A stretch of DNA of 6,548 nt from Chloroflexota bacterium. Its GTDB lineage: Bacteria; Chloroflexota; Limnocylindria; Limnocylindrales; CSP1-4. Positions 1-5,308 of the stretch are shown here, in pieces. The stretch spans positions 1 through 6,548 of the forward strand of contig SCTE01000052.1 in NCBI GenBank assembly GCA_004298915.1. Reading direction: 5' to 3'. The notes under the pieces are model-generated. The model did no database searches. It worked only from the letters and a program-made list of their open reading frames with translations, and was not told the origin of the DNA. The position numbers and the translations under genes are program-made. How positions within the stretch are numbered: position 1 is the stretch's first letter; every line of letters starts with the position of its first letter.

Positions 1-498
1 GCGCATCGCGCGGATCGCGTAGTGGAGGCGAGACGTGATGGTTCCCTCGGGCACGCCCAGGAGGTCGGCGATCTCGCGCGCCGTCAGGCCGTGGTAGTGG
101 TGCAGGACGAGCGCCGCGCGATGCTCGACCGACAGGCGGGCGAACCCGCGGCTCAACTGGTCCTGGATCTCCACGCCATCGATGTCCCTCCGGCGATCGG
201 TGGCGTCGATCGTGGCTCCGACGACCTCGACCTTGCGCCGCCTCGATGCGCGACCGGCGTCCCGACACGCATTCACGAGCAGGCGATACAGCCACGCTTC
301 GAAGCGGTCGGGGTCCCTGAGCGCACGAAGGTCGCGCCAGGCGTGGAGCAGGCACTCCTGGACCGCGTCCTCGGCCGTGTGGTGGTCCCCGGCGACTCGC
401 CTCGCCACCGACCACAGCTTCGGGAAGGCGGCGGTCACGAGCCGATCGAAGGCCTCGTGGTCTCCGTGTTGCGCCCGCTGGACCATGACCCGATCCAT
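1..498 (-). CDS. ECF-type RNA polymerase sigma factor, C-terminus cut by window edge
   Basis: Extracytoplasmic-function sigma-70 factor, which directs core RNA polymerase to a small stress or signal regulon. The frame is open from the start to base 1 (166 residues seen). Region 2 spans about residues 13-80, with the core-binding segment DAVQECLLHAWRDL (44-57) followed by RFEAWLYRLLVNACRD. A basic, variable linker (84-110) leads to region 4 (121-166). Region 4 carries the helix-turn-helix signature LTAREIADLLGVPEGTITSRL, split here as LTAREIADLL (138-147) and GVPEGTITSRL (148-158). Only the last few residues of region 4.2 are missing. I chose the ATG at 498 because AGAGGTG lies just upstream and the following MDRVMVQRAQHGDHEAF is a typical ECF N-terminus; an in-frame ATG at 531 has no clear ribosome site. 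No anti-sigma gene is visible, but it could lie beyond base 1. It follows the kinase gene on the same strand after an 86-base gap. Family call is firm; the ECF group and regulon are unknown. Confidence 0.9.
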   Translation of the reverse strand, partial: MDRVMVQRAQHGDHEAFDRLVTAAFPKLWSVARRVAGDHHTAEDAVQECLLHAWRDLRALRDPDRFEAWLYRLLVNACRDAGRASRRRKVEVVGATIDATDRRRDIDGVEIQDQLSRGFARLSVEHRAALVLHHYHGLTAREIADLLGVPEGTITSRLHYAIRAMR

Positions 499-500
499 TG

Positions 501-507
501 CACCTCT
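501..507 (-). promoter_or_regulatory. Ribosome binding site that decides the sigma factor start
   Basis: AGAGGTG on the minus strand, pairing well with the 16S rRNA tail, ends two bases before the ATG at 498 (GAGG core four bases away). It favours 498 over the upstream in-frame ATG at 531, inside whose reading frame it lies. The spacing is somewhat short, so the longer form is not excluded. Confidence 0.5.
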
Positions 508-584
508 AGCCGCGCTGCGTGCATCTGTCATGGTGTCTGGCGATCCAGGGCGGATCAACCTTCAATCTTTGTCGATCGGCCGCG

Positions 585-1556
585 TCAGCCCTCGGTGGCG
601 GCGCGGAGGGCCTCTTCGAAGGCGGGTCCCGACGCGTTCTCCAGGAGCCGCGCGAAGTGCTCCGCGGCGTAGGCCTCGAAGTCCACGTCGAGGGTACTGA
701 TCCCCTGCTGGAGCACGCCCCACATCGCCTCCCGGAAGTCGGACATGATCCGCATCAGGTAGATCCGCGCCAGGCGCGCCGGCCGGGCCGAGCCCTCGTA
801 GGCCTCGAGGAGGATGGCGTCCTCGGACGGCGTGAGCCCGTGGTTGACCGAGAAGTTGCCCAGATCGAAGAACGGGTCCCCGAGACCGGCGTACTCCCAG
901 TCGAGGATCCGGATCCGATCTCCGTCGTCGATGAAGTTGGCGTTCAACAGGTCGTTGTGACAGGGCCGGATCTCGACCGGCGAGGCGAGGAACCCGCCCT
1001 CGATCCGCCGCGCAACGGCGCTCGCGGGCCGGTACGCCTCGGGGATGGCCACGCCGCGGGCCATCGCCAGCGCCCGGTACGCCTCGACGATCCGGAACGG
1101 GACGAACAGGCCCGGGATCGCCGGGCCGTCGTGGACCCGCCGGACCGAATCGGCGACGCGCCGGATCGTCTCCGGCTTGTGGACGGCCTCGTCGGTGACC
1201 GGTCCGCCGACGATGAACTTCGTGACGAGATAGCCCTCGGGACGCACGAACGCCACGACCTCGGGCCCGACGCCCACGCCCGCGGCCGCGACGGTTGCCG
1301 CGTGCTCGACCTCGCGGCTGATGCCGAGCAGGTGCGTGTCGTTGCCGGCGAGGCGGACGACGAACCGGTCGCGGAGGCCGGCCGCCGTGATCAGGAAGTT
1401 GCGATTCGTGATGCCGCCGGACAGGGCGCGGAACGCGAGATCCCGCCCGGCGAGGTCGGGGACGCGCTGCATGGCCCGGGTGAGCTCGTCCTTGAGCTCG
1501 CCACGGGGCTCACCATCGACGTCGGCGCGGAGATCGCCCTCGGCGTCGGCTGCCAT
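585..1556 (-). CDS. Choline-kinase-like / aminoglycoside phosphotransferase-fold kinase
   Basis: Cytosolic small-molecule kinase of the protein-kinase-like APH/choline kinase superfamily, 323 residues. Visible motifs in order are: a nucleotide loop SGGITNRN (46-53); VVRL (66-69), where Arg takes the position seen in choline kinases; an acidic helix at REVEH (81-85); the catalytic loop CHNDLLNANF (199-208) with presumed base D202 and metal ligand N207; and the metal-binding DWEYAG (219-224), followed by DPFFDLGNF (227-235). HND and the DxEYAG motif are more typical of choline/ethanolamine kinases (LicA-like) than of drug-modifying APHs, so a role in antibiotic resistance is not supported. The start lies 14 bases past the aldolase stop, implying co-transcription and probably coupled translation; no strong ribosome site is seen. 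The first ~28 residues are acidic and poorly family-like, so an internal ATG at 1472 is possible. Substrate is unknown: choline, ethanolamine, a sugar and an amino-alcohol are all possible. Confidence 0.85.
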   Translation of the reverse strand: MAADAEGDLRADVDGEPRGELKDELTRAMQRVPDLAGRDLAFRALSGGITNRNFLITAAGLRDRFVVRLAGNDTHLLGISREVEHAATVAAAGVGVGPEVVAFVRPEGYLVTKFIVGGPVTDEAVHKPETIRRVADSVRRVHDGPAIPGLFVPFRIVEAYRALAMARGVAIPEAYRPASAVARRIEGGFLASPVEIRPCHNDLLNANFIDDGDRIRILDWEYAGLGDPFFDLGNFSVNHGLTPSEDAILLEAYEGSARPARLARIYLMRIMSDFREAMWGVLQQGISTLDVDFEAYAAEHFARLLENASGPAFEEALRAATEG

Positions 1557-1570
1557 CGTCGAGGGGTCGG

Positions 1571-2986
1571 TCAGGCGCGCGCTGAGGCGAGGGCGTCCGT
1601 GATGGACGCCGGTGGCTCCCGGTGGAGCTCGACAGGCTGGACGTAGCGATCGACCATGTCGCGAGACCCGACGACGCCGAGCTCGCGGTACAGGAACTCG
1701 AACTTGGCGGCCTGGGCGGCGAGGATCTCGTCCTTCGTGGCGAGGTCCCAGAGCTGCCGCTTGAACGGGCCGATCGCCTTCTTGCGGGTCGTGTACACGA
1801 ACTGCTGGTCCGTCTGGTCCGGCTTGCGCTCATCGAGCGCGTTCGCGAAACACCACGCCTCGATCTCGCGATGCAGCTCGGCCGGGAACGCCGGATGTTC
1901 GTAGAGCGCGTTCTGGAACCCGGTCGCGAGGTGGATCTCCGCGGTCTCGATGTCCCGGAACGTGTGGAACATGTCCTCGGGCAGGGTCGACGCCCCGTGC
2001 TGCACGGTGCCGGCGAGGTGGTACTCGGTCCGGGCGATCGCGCCGAGCCGCAGGTGGACATCGAAGTCCACGGCCACGCGGGCGATCGAACCGTCCGGCA
2101 GGACCGCGCCGCCGTGGGAGGTGCCCGTCTGGACGCTCACCTTGCTGATCCCGGCGACGCCAGGGGCAAGGCGCTCCAGTTCTCGGCGCAGGCCGTCGAG
2201 GTAGGCCTGCAGCTCGCCCTCGGTCGAGTTGGTCTTGCCGACCTCGCCGATCTCGCCGCCGATGCTGACCGTGACGCCGTCGGCCTCGAGGGACCGGATG
2301 AGCGCCACGAGCTCGGCAGTCCGCTCGAAGTTGGCGCGCTGCTGCTCCTCGACCGTGTCCAACGCGAGGTCGACGAGCGTCGAGGCATCGATGTCGATGT
2401 TGCGATAGCCCGCGTCGATCGCGAGCCGGCACGCCCTGCGGATCTCCTCGGTCATCGCCTCGGGGTCGGCAGCGTACTTCTTGGCGTTGAACTGGTAGTG
2501 GTCGCCCTGCAGGAAGACCGGGCCCTGCCAGCCCGCGGCGACGGCGCCTGCGAGACACGCGGTCGCGTAGTCGATCGGGCGCTGGAACGTGTAGGTCTGC
2601 TCGCTCCGGGCGAGCTCCAGGATGACGGCGCCGACGTCGTGCGCGGCAGCGGTTTCGTAGATGACCCGTGCCATGTCGAACGTCTGGGCCCGGATGTTGA
2701 TCGCCGGGACCGTGAACCCGGCAACCTCGCCGCGGGCGCGGGCCATGTACAGGTCCTGGATGCTGGCGGACCGGGCGCCGGTCGCCTGCGCGGCCTCCCA
2801 GGCCAGCCACTGGGCCGCGGTCGCGGCGCCCTCATCCGAGGTGAACGCGGCCGTCCAGGCGACATCGCGGATGGCCTCGGCGCGGAGCCGATCGAGGTCA
2901 TCGATGACCAGACGGCCGGCATCGATGTGCACGGCCGACCGGATGCGGGCAAGCAGGTCCGCGGCTGAACTGGCGACGTACGGCAT
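1571..2986 (-). CDS. Class II fructose-bisphosphate aldolase family protein, long form
   Basis: Predicted zinc-dependent class II aldolase (reversible aldol cleavage of a ketose phosphate, classically fructose-1,6-bisphosphate to DHAP and glyceraldehyde-3-phosphate), cytosolic, 471 residues. The barrel begins near VPAINIRAQTFDMARV (93-108). Family motifs follow in order: LQGDH (159-163; D162 catalytic acid/base, H163 metal ligand), NIDIDAS (196-202), GGEIGEVG (243-250; candidate metal and catalytic Glu residues), GTSHGG (288-293; H291 metal ligand) and QHGAST (329-334; H330 metal ligand). The active site therefore appears complete; role assignments are by analogy with the E. coli enzyme. It is longer than the usual ~285-360 residues, with ~90 extra at the N-terminus and ~100 after the barrel. 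The ATG at 2986 is set by an AAGGAGA ribosome site; the frame stays open upstream to about 3826, but that stretch overlaps the membrane-protein gene and is not coding. A divergent substrate such as another sugar phosphate is possible, given the kinase immediately downstream. Confidence 0.87.
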   Translation of the reverse strand: MPYVASSAADLLARIRSAVHIDAGRLVIDDLDRLRAEAIRDVAWTAAFTSDEGAATAAQWLAWEAAQATGARSASIQDLYMARARGEVAGFTVPAINIRAQTFDMARVIYETAAAHDVGAVILELARSEQTYTFQRPIDYATACLAGAVAAGWQGPVFLQGDHYQFNAKKYAADPEAMTEEIRRACRLAIDAGYRNIDIDASTLVDLALDTVEEQQRANFERTAELVALIRSLEADGVTVSIGGEIGEVGKTNSTEGELQAYLDGLRRELERLAPGVAGISKVSVQTGTSHGGAVLPDGSIARVAVDFDVHLRLGAIARTEYHLAGTVQHGASTLPEDMFHTFRDIETAEIHLATGFQNALYEHPAFPAELHREIEAWCFANALDERKPDQTDQQFVYTTRKKAIGPFKRQLWDLATKDEILAAQAAKFEFLYRELGVVGSRDMVDRYVQPVELHREPPASITDALASARA

Positions 2987-2994
2987 CAGGCGAG

Positions 2995-3001
2995 TCTCCT
3001 T
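2995..3001 (-). promoter_or_regulatory. Ribosome binding site of the aldolase gene
   Basis: AAGGAGA on the minus strand, eight bases before the ATG at 2986. It fixes the aldolase start and rules out the long upstream extension of the same frame. Confidence 0.75.
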
Positions 3002-3017
3002 CGGTCGGTGGCGACCG
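3002..3017 (-). other. Stem-loop in the aldolase leader abutting the ribosome site
   Basis: On the plus strand CGGTCG (3002-3007), loop GTGG, CGACCG (3012-3017): a perfect 6-bp GC-rich stem directly against the ribosome binding site. It could modulate initiation, or could be chance in GC-rich DNA. No conserved riboswitch was recognised. Confidence 0.35.
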
Positions 3018-3034
3018 TTCGTTGGATCTCGCCC

Positions 3035-3064
3035 ATTATCGCCCGGGTCTGGGAACCTCGTTCC
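3035..3064 (-). promoter_or_regulatory. Possible promoter of the aldolase-kinase operon
   Basis: The 92-base gap between the membrane-protein stop and the aldolase start contains GATAAT on the minus strand (3035-3040), a good -10 match in GC-rich surroundings, about 50 bases before the ATG. No TTGACA-like -35 is found at 17 bases. Where a -35 would sit there is instead an inverted repeat GGAAC-CTC-GTTCC (3052-3064). GGAAC resembles ECF sigma -35 elements, so either an operator or an ECF-type element is conceivable. Weak evidence. Confidence 0.35.
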
Positions 3065-3078
3065 GGACCTTGTGCTCG

Positions 3079-3573
3079 TCAGCTGCCGGGCTTGATGACC
3101 ATCAGGAAGATGATGATCACGATCAGGACCGTCAGCAGCTGACCGCCCTGCTGGACGGCCTTGACCGCGGCCAGCAGCGCCGGCGGCGGTCCGGCCGGCG
3201 CCTCGCCCGGAGCCGGGGGCGGCGGGGGCGACGAGGTCATGTGGACGACGGTCTCGACCCGCTTGAGCTGGACGAAGATCGAGAAGGACAGCGCGATCGT
3301 GTACAGGACGATGGCCACGTCGAGCCAGTAGTTCGCGGAACTGGTCAGGTCCCGACCGGAGGTGAGGATCAGGCCCACGCCGGTGATCGCCTGCACGACC
3401 GCCAGCGGGAGCACGATCCCGCGCTCGATCTTCTCGCTGATCCTGATCGCGAAGTTGGCATGCATCGGCTCCTTGCCGCCCATCCCACCGATCAGCGGAA
3501 AGGCGAACGTCGGGCCGAAGGCGACGATCGCGCCGAAGATGTGGAGCCACAGGAGCCAGGGAAACAGGTTCAC
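3079..3573 (-). CDS. DUF2269-like four-helix integral membrane protein
   Basis: Predicted inner-membrane protein of unknown function, 164 residues from the chosen start. Four hydrophobic segments are seen at about 5-27, 53-73, 83-103 and 146-161; the last ends three residues before the C-terminal PGS. The opening LLWLHIFGAIVAFGP, the R-x-S-x-x-I-E-R segment after helix 1 (44-51) and the overall layout resemble DUF2269 proteins; this is recognition by eye, not a database match. An unusual feature is a proline/alanine/glycine-rich loop (116-131, starting with five Pro) between helices 3 and 4, probably a flexible linker. I chose the GTG at 3573 because GGAGGT (3578-3583) lies four bases upstream; a GTG at 3585 would add only four residues and overlaps that site. 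It sits 92 bases upstream of the aldolase on the same strand, so it may share a transcript. No functional link is evident. Confidence 0.8.
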   Translation of the reverse strand: MNLFPWLLWLHIFGAIVAFGPTFAFPLIGGMGGKEPMHANFAIRISEKIERGIVLPLAVVQAITGVGLILTSGRDLTSSANYWLDVAIVLYTIALSFSIFVQLKRVETVVHMTSSPPPPPAPGEAPAGPPPALLAAVKAVQQGGQLLTVLIVIIIFLMVIKPGS

Positions 3574-3577
3574 GAAG

Positions 3578-3583
3578 ACCTCC
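3578..3583 (-). promoter_or_regulatory. Ribosome binding site that decides the membrane-protein start
   Basis: GGAGGT on the minus strand, four bases before the GTG at 3573. It overlaps the alternative GTG at 3585, so the shorter protein is favoured. Confidence 0.65.
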
Positions 3584-3593
3584 ACGACGATGC

Positions 3594-3672
3594 GGCCGGA
3601 ACGGGCCGGCCTCCCTGTGGGCGTCCAGCCACGAGCGATGACACGGCGGGACGCATGCTTCGCTCGATCCTA
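3594..3672 (-). promoter_or_regulatory. Leader hairpin and possible promoter of the membrane-protein gene
   Basis: The 3586-3761 gap holds no credible gene. TAGGAT on the minus strand (3667-3672) resembles an actinobacterial-style -10 about 95 bases before the start; the -35 region is unconvincing. Nearer the gene, GGCCGG (3594-3599) and CCGGCC (3606-3611) form a 6-bp GC stem ending about ten bases upstream of the ribosome site. Both assignments are tentative. Confidence 0.25.
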
Positions 3673-3727
3673 GCGCGTGCGGTGACCGGAGATTTGCCGA
3701 ATTTCGCGCGATGGGCGTGCCAGGCCT

Positions 3728-3760
3728 CCCCGGTCGGCCGGGGCTGGGCGGGCCCGGGCC
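3728..3760 (-). terminator. GC-rich hairpins after the ATPase-like gene, possible terminator
   Basis: Immediately past the stop at 3762 there is a 10-bp palindrome GGCCCGGGCC (3751-3760), then a 6-bp stem CCCCGG/CCGGGG with a four-base loop (3728-3743). There is no T-run on the transcribed side, so this is not a classic intrinsic terminator. Strong GC hairpins like this can end transcripts in high-GC bacteria. Confidence 0.35.
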
Positions 3761-3761
3761 G

Positions 3762-4571
3762 TCAGTGGCCCTTCGTGTCGTGGGCGTGCCCGTACCCGAC
3801 GCGATACCCGGCAATGAGCCGGCCAACCTCGGCCAGCGAGGTCACGCCGGCCGTCGCCAGCCCGCCGATGTCGTCGCGTCGATGATGGAGATCGGCCTCG
3901 AGATCGCCGGCCCTGCGGGCCAGCCGGGCGGCGATTTCCGGCAGGACGCCCCACGCGAAGTGCTCGAAGGCGCCGCGCGCCGGATCCCAGGTCGCGAGGA
4001 CTGCGGGGCCGAGCTGCTGCGGGTGGCCATGCTCGTCCCGATGGAGCGGCCGGACATAGTGGGCGGCGGCGACGCGGATGGGCCGATGGGCCGCCATGGA
4101 CGGATCGGCCGCGTCCACCGGCGGCGCGGCATCTTCGGCCAGGACGAGGACGCAGCCGAGGAACGAGAGCTCATCATCGGTCAGGCCGAGCGGTGGATCC
4201 GAACCGAGGTTGTCTCGGACTGCCTGCAGCGAGTCCGCTCGGACGAAACCGCCGGGACGCTCGCCGTGAACGATCGCGCGAGCCGTCCGTGATGTCAGTG
4301 GCTCGCCCATCCGGAGCTCGTCCAGGCCGACGAGACCGAGGTCCGGGCGCAGGGAGGCAAGGATCCCGCGGAGGATGTCCGTCGCCGCGCCGGTTGCTCG
4401 CAGGTGCTCTGGCGCCGCAACGATCAACGGAATGCGGCCCTCGACCAGGGCCCAGACGAGCCCGGCGAGGTCGGCGTCCATCACCCCGCGACGGACGAGC
4501 TCGACGATCGACGGCGGCTCGCCGGGCACCGCGGCTTCCGGCATCGGTCGACCAAGATCGGGCAGTTCCAT
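3762..4571 (-). CDS. Degenerate secretion-ATPase-like (GspE/CpaF-type) protein, function unknown
   Basis: 269 residues, no signal peptide or membrane segment. The order of segments recalls type II/IV secretion and pilus ATPases: PSIVELVRRGVMDADLAGLVWALVE (20-44), a hydrophobic strand RIPLIVAAP (46-54), then a helix after TGAATDIL (60-67). In active ATPases this place holds the P-loop ending in GKT/S, but here no GKT/S exists. Later VRADSLQAV (110-118) matches the HADS-like box of that family with His replaced by Arg, followed by PLGLTDDELSFLG (127-139) and a hydrophobic strand. The C-terminal half has VAAAHYVRP (167-175) and LGPAVLATWDPARGAFEHFAWGVLP, split as LGPAVLATWD (187-196) and FEHFAWGVLP (202-211). 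The resemblance is my inference. If right, the protein has lost ATP binding and is a pseudo-enzyme. I chose the ATG at 4571; the frame extends to 4682, but that part lies in the AT-rich promoter region. No clear ribosome site is seen. No pilus genes are adjacent. Confidence 0.65.
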   Translation of the reverse strand: MELPDLGRPMPEAAVPGEPPSIVELVRRGVMDADLAGLVWALVEGRIPLIVAAPEHLRATGAATDILRGILASLRPDLGLVGLDELRMGEPLTSRTARAIVHGERPGGFVRADSLQAVRDNLGSDPPLGLTDDELSFLGCVLVLAEDAAPPVDAADPSMAAHRPIRVAAAHYVRPLHRDEHGHPQQLGPAVLATWDPARGAFEHFAWGVLPEIAARLARRAGDLEADLHHRRDDIGGLATAGVTSLAEVGRLIAGYRVGYGHAHDTKGH

Positions 4572-4684
4572 GGCGCGAGCGTAGCGGAGAACGGCCTCGG
4601 GCCTCGGGGCGGCTCGACCCTGCCCGTTGACGAGGCGCGCACTATATAACGCGATCTGATATATCAGCAATGGAGGCAACAAAG
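4572..4684. promoter_or_regulatory. AT-rich divergent promoter region
   Basis: This gap separates the minus-strand ATPase-like gene from the plus-strand lipoprotein gene. Its 4641-4684 part is strikingly AT-rich for this window. Leftward, TTGCTG (complement of 4665-4670) and TATATA (complement of 4643-4648) are 16 bases apart and could be -35/-10. Rightward, TATAAC (4645-4650) is a good -10 that would place initiation near 4657, leaving room for the ribosome site GGAGG at 4672-4676. The only TTGAC-like hexamer (4627-4632) is just 12 bases upstream of it, too close for a standard -35, so that promoter may need an activator. A palindrome lies between the two genes. Confidence 0.5.
4656..4667. 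promoter_or_regulatory. Perfect 12-bp palindrome, candidate operator
   Basis: CTGATATATCAG is a perfect inverted repeat. It overlaps the presumed start point of the rightward promoter and the spacer of the leftward one, so a dimeric regulator bound here could block both. The regulator is unknown; the XRE-like gene at the right edge is one candidate on proximity alone. Confidence 0.45.
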
Positions 4685-5122
4685 ATGCGTGCGGTCCACG
4701 GATTCTGTCTCACCAAAGGGCCACGGCGCGCCTACCTCACGATCGTGCTCGTCCTGGCGGCCGCGGGCTGCGCCTCGAGCACGCCTCCGGCGGTCGTCAT
4801 GGAGAGCATCCACGCCACCGCCGAGTTCCGCGTGCCCGATCGTCCGGGCGAATTCGCGCTGTTCGTGGAGACTGGATCCACGAGCCAGCATTGCCTCGCG
4901 ACGCTCCAGGAGAGTCAGCTTCAAGCGCCCGTGCAGGAGTTGTATTGCGCGCACCGGACGGCGACGTTCGATGGCGGGTCCACGCACGTCGAGGGGATCT
5001 GGATCCACCTGTTCTTCTCCGCCGATCCCGGCGACGCGATGGACCTGTGGGTCACCGCGTACCAGGAGGGGGCCAAGTCCTACGGCACGCCGACCTACTG
5101 CTTCACGAGCGAGGGTTGCTAG
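4685..5122 (+). CDS. Small secreted lipoprotein, function unknown
   Basis: 145 residues. A long basic N-region (residues 1-16, ending KGPRRAY) precedes a hydrophobic core LTIVLVLAAAG and Cys29, giving a lipobox of AAGC followed by ASSTPP. This predicts export and lipid anchoring, although the -3 Ala makes the lipobox slightly weak. The mature part is polar with several beta-like strands and four further Cys (70, 88, 139, 145), which could form two disulfides; the last residue is one of them. No known domain was recognised. The ATG at 4685 is chosen because GGAGG (4672-4676) lies eight bases upstream; an ATG at 4670 would place the ribosome site inside the coding region. It is transcribed away from the ATPase-like gene from the AT-rich region. 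Lipoprotein call is fairly sure; function is unknown. Confidence 0.75.
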   Translation: MRAVHGFCLTKGPRRAYLTIVLVLAAAGCASSTPPAVVMESIHATAEFRVPDRPGEFALFVETGSTSQHCLATLQESQLQAPVQELYCAHRTATFDGGSTHVEGIWIHLFFSADPGDAMDLWVTAYQEGAKSYGTPTYCFTSEGC

Positions 5123-5132
5123 CGGAGCGCTC

Positions 5133-5165
5133 AAGGCGGCGGCCTTCGCTTGCCGGCCCGCCGGC
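5133..5165 (+). terminator. Two short hairpins after the lipoprotein gene, possible terminator
   Basis: AAGGC-GGCG-GCCTT (5133-5146) and GCCGG-CCCG-CCGGC (5152-5165) begin ten bases past the stop codon. Each has a 5-bp stem and a four-base loop. No T-run follows, so termination activity is uncertain. Confidence 0.3.
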
Positions 5166-5209
5166 CGCGGGGACCCGGGCTTGTCCGTGGCCTCTACGCT
5201 CTGGGTGAC

Positions 5210-5308
5210 ATGCCCGTCGAAATCGTGCCGCTGACGTCCGAAGGATTCCCGGACCTCGCCGCGCTCTTCAAGGAGGCAGGAGATCCTCGCTGGTGCTGGG
5301 GCGACTAA
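5210..5308 (+). pseudogene. N-terminal remnant of a GNAT acetyltransferase
   Basis: A 32-codon reading frame, ATG to TAA, whose product matches the N-terminus of the intact acetyltransferase starting at 5803. Both have I-x-PLT near residues 5-9 and a WCW motif exactly 18 residues after PLT, so they align without gaps (about ten identities in thirty). In the remnant the sequence turns to GD-stop right after WCW, where the intact gene continues CQYWR. Everything needed for acetyl-CoA binding is missing. The break falls at about 5300, next to the end of the minus-strand lipoprotein gene, whose stop codon overlaps the remnant's last four bases. The low identity to the neighbour implies an old paralogue or a separately acquired gene, not a fresh duplication. 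No convincing ribosome site. Alternatively it is a chance short frame, but the PLT/WCW match argues against that. Confidence 0.6.

Noticed and set aside
22..700. Plus-strand frames of 216 and 172 codons at the left end
   Set aside because: They run antisense to the ECF sigma factor, whose regions 2 and 4 are plainly readable on the minus strand.
585..1556. Aminoglycoside resistance gene
   Set aside because: The fold is shared, but the HND and DWEYAG motifs and the aldolase neighbour fit a choline-kinase-like metabolic enzyme, not a drug-modifying APH.
519..1646. 375-codon plus-strand open frame opposite the kinase
   Set aside because: Antisense shadow of a clear choline-kinase-like gene; no motif, no ribosome site, low-complexity charged product.
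1622..2968. 448-codon plus-strand open frame opposite the aldolase
   Set aside because: It is antisense to a gene with complete family motifs. Its composition (Arg, Asp, Gly, Val, Leu rich, no domain) is what the complement of high-GC codons produces.
2987..3826. Upstream extension of the aldolase frame giving a 751-residue product
   Set aside because: The extension overlaps the membrane-protein gene, is Arg/Pro/Gly-rich without domain features, and the AAGGAGA site at 2995-3001 marks the true start at 2986.
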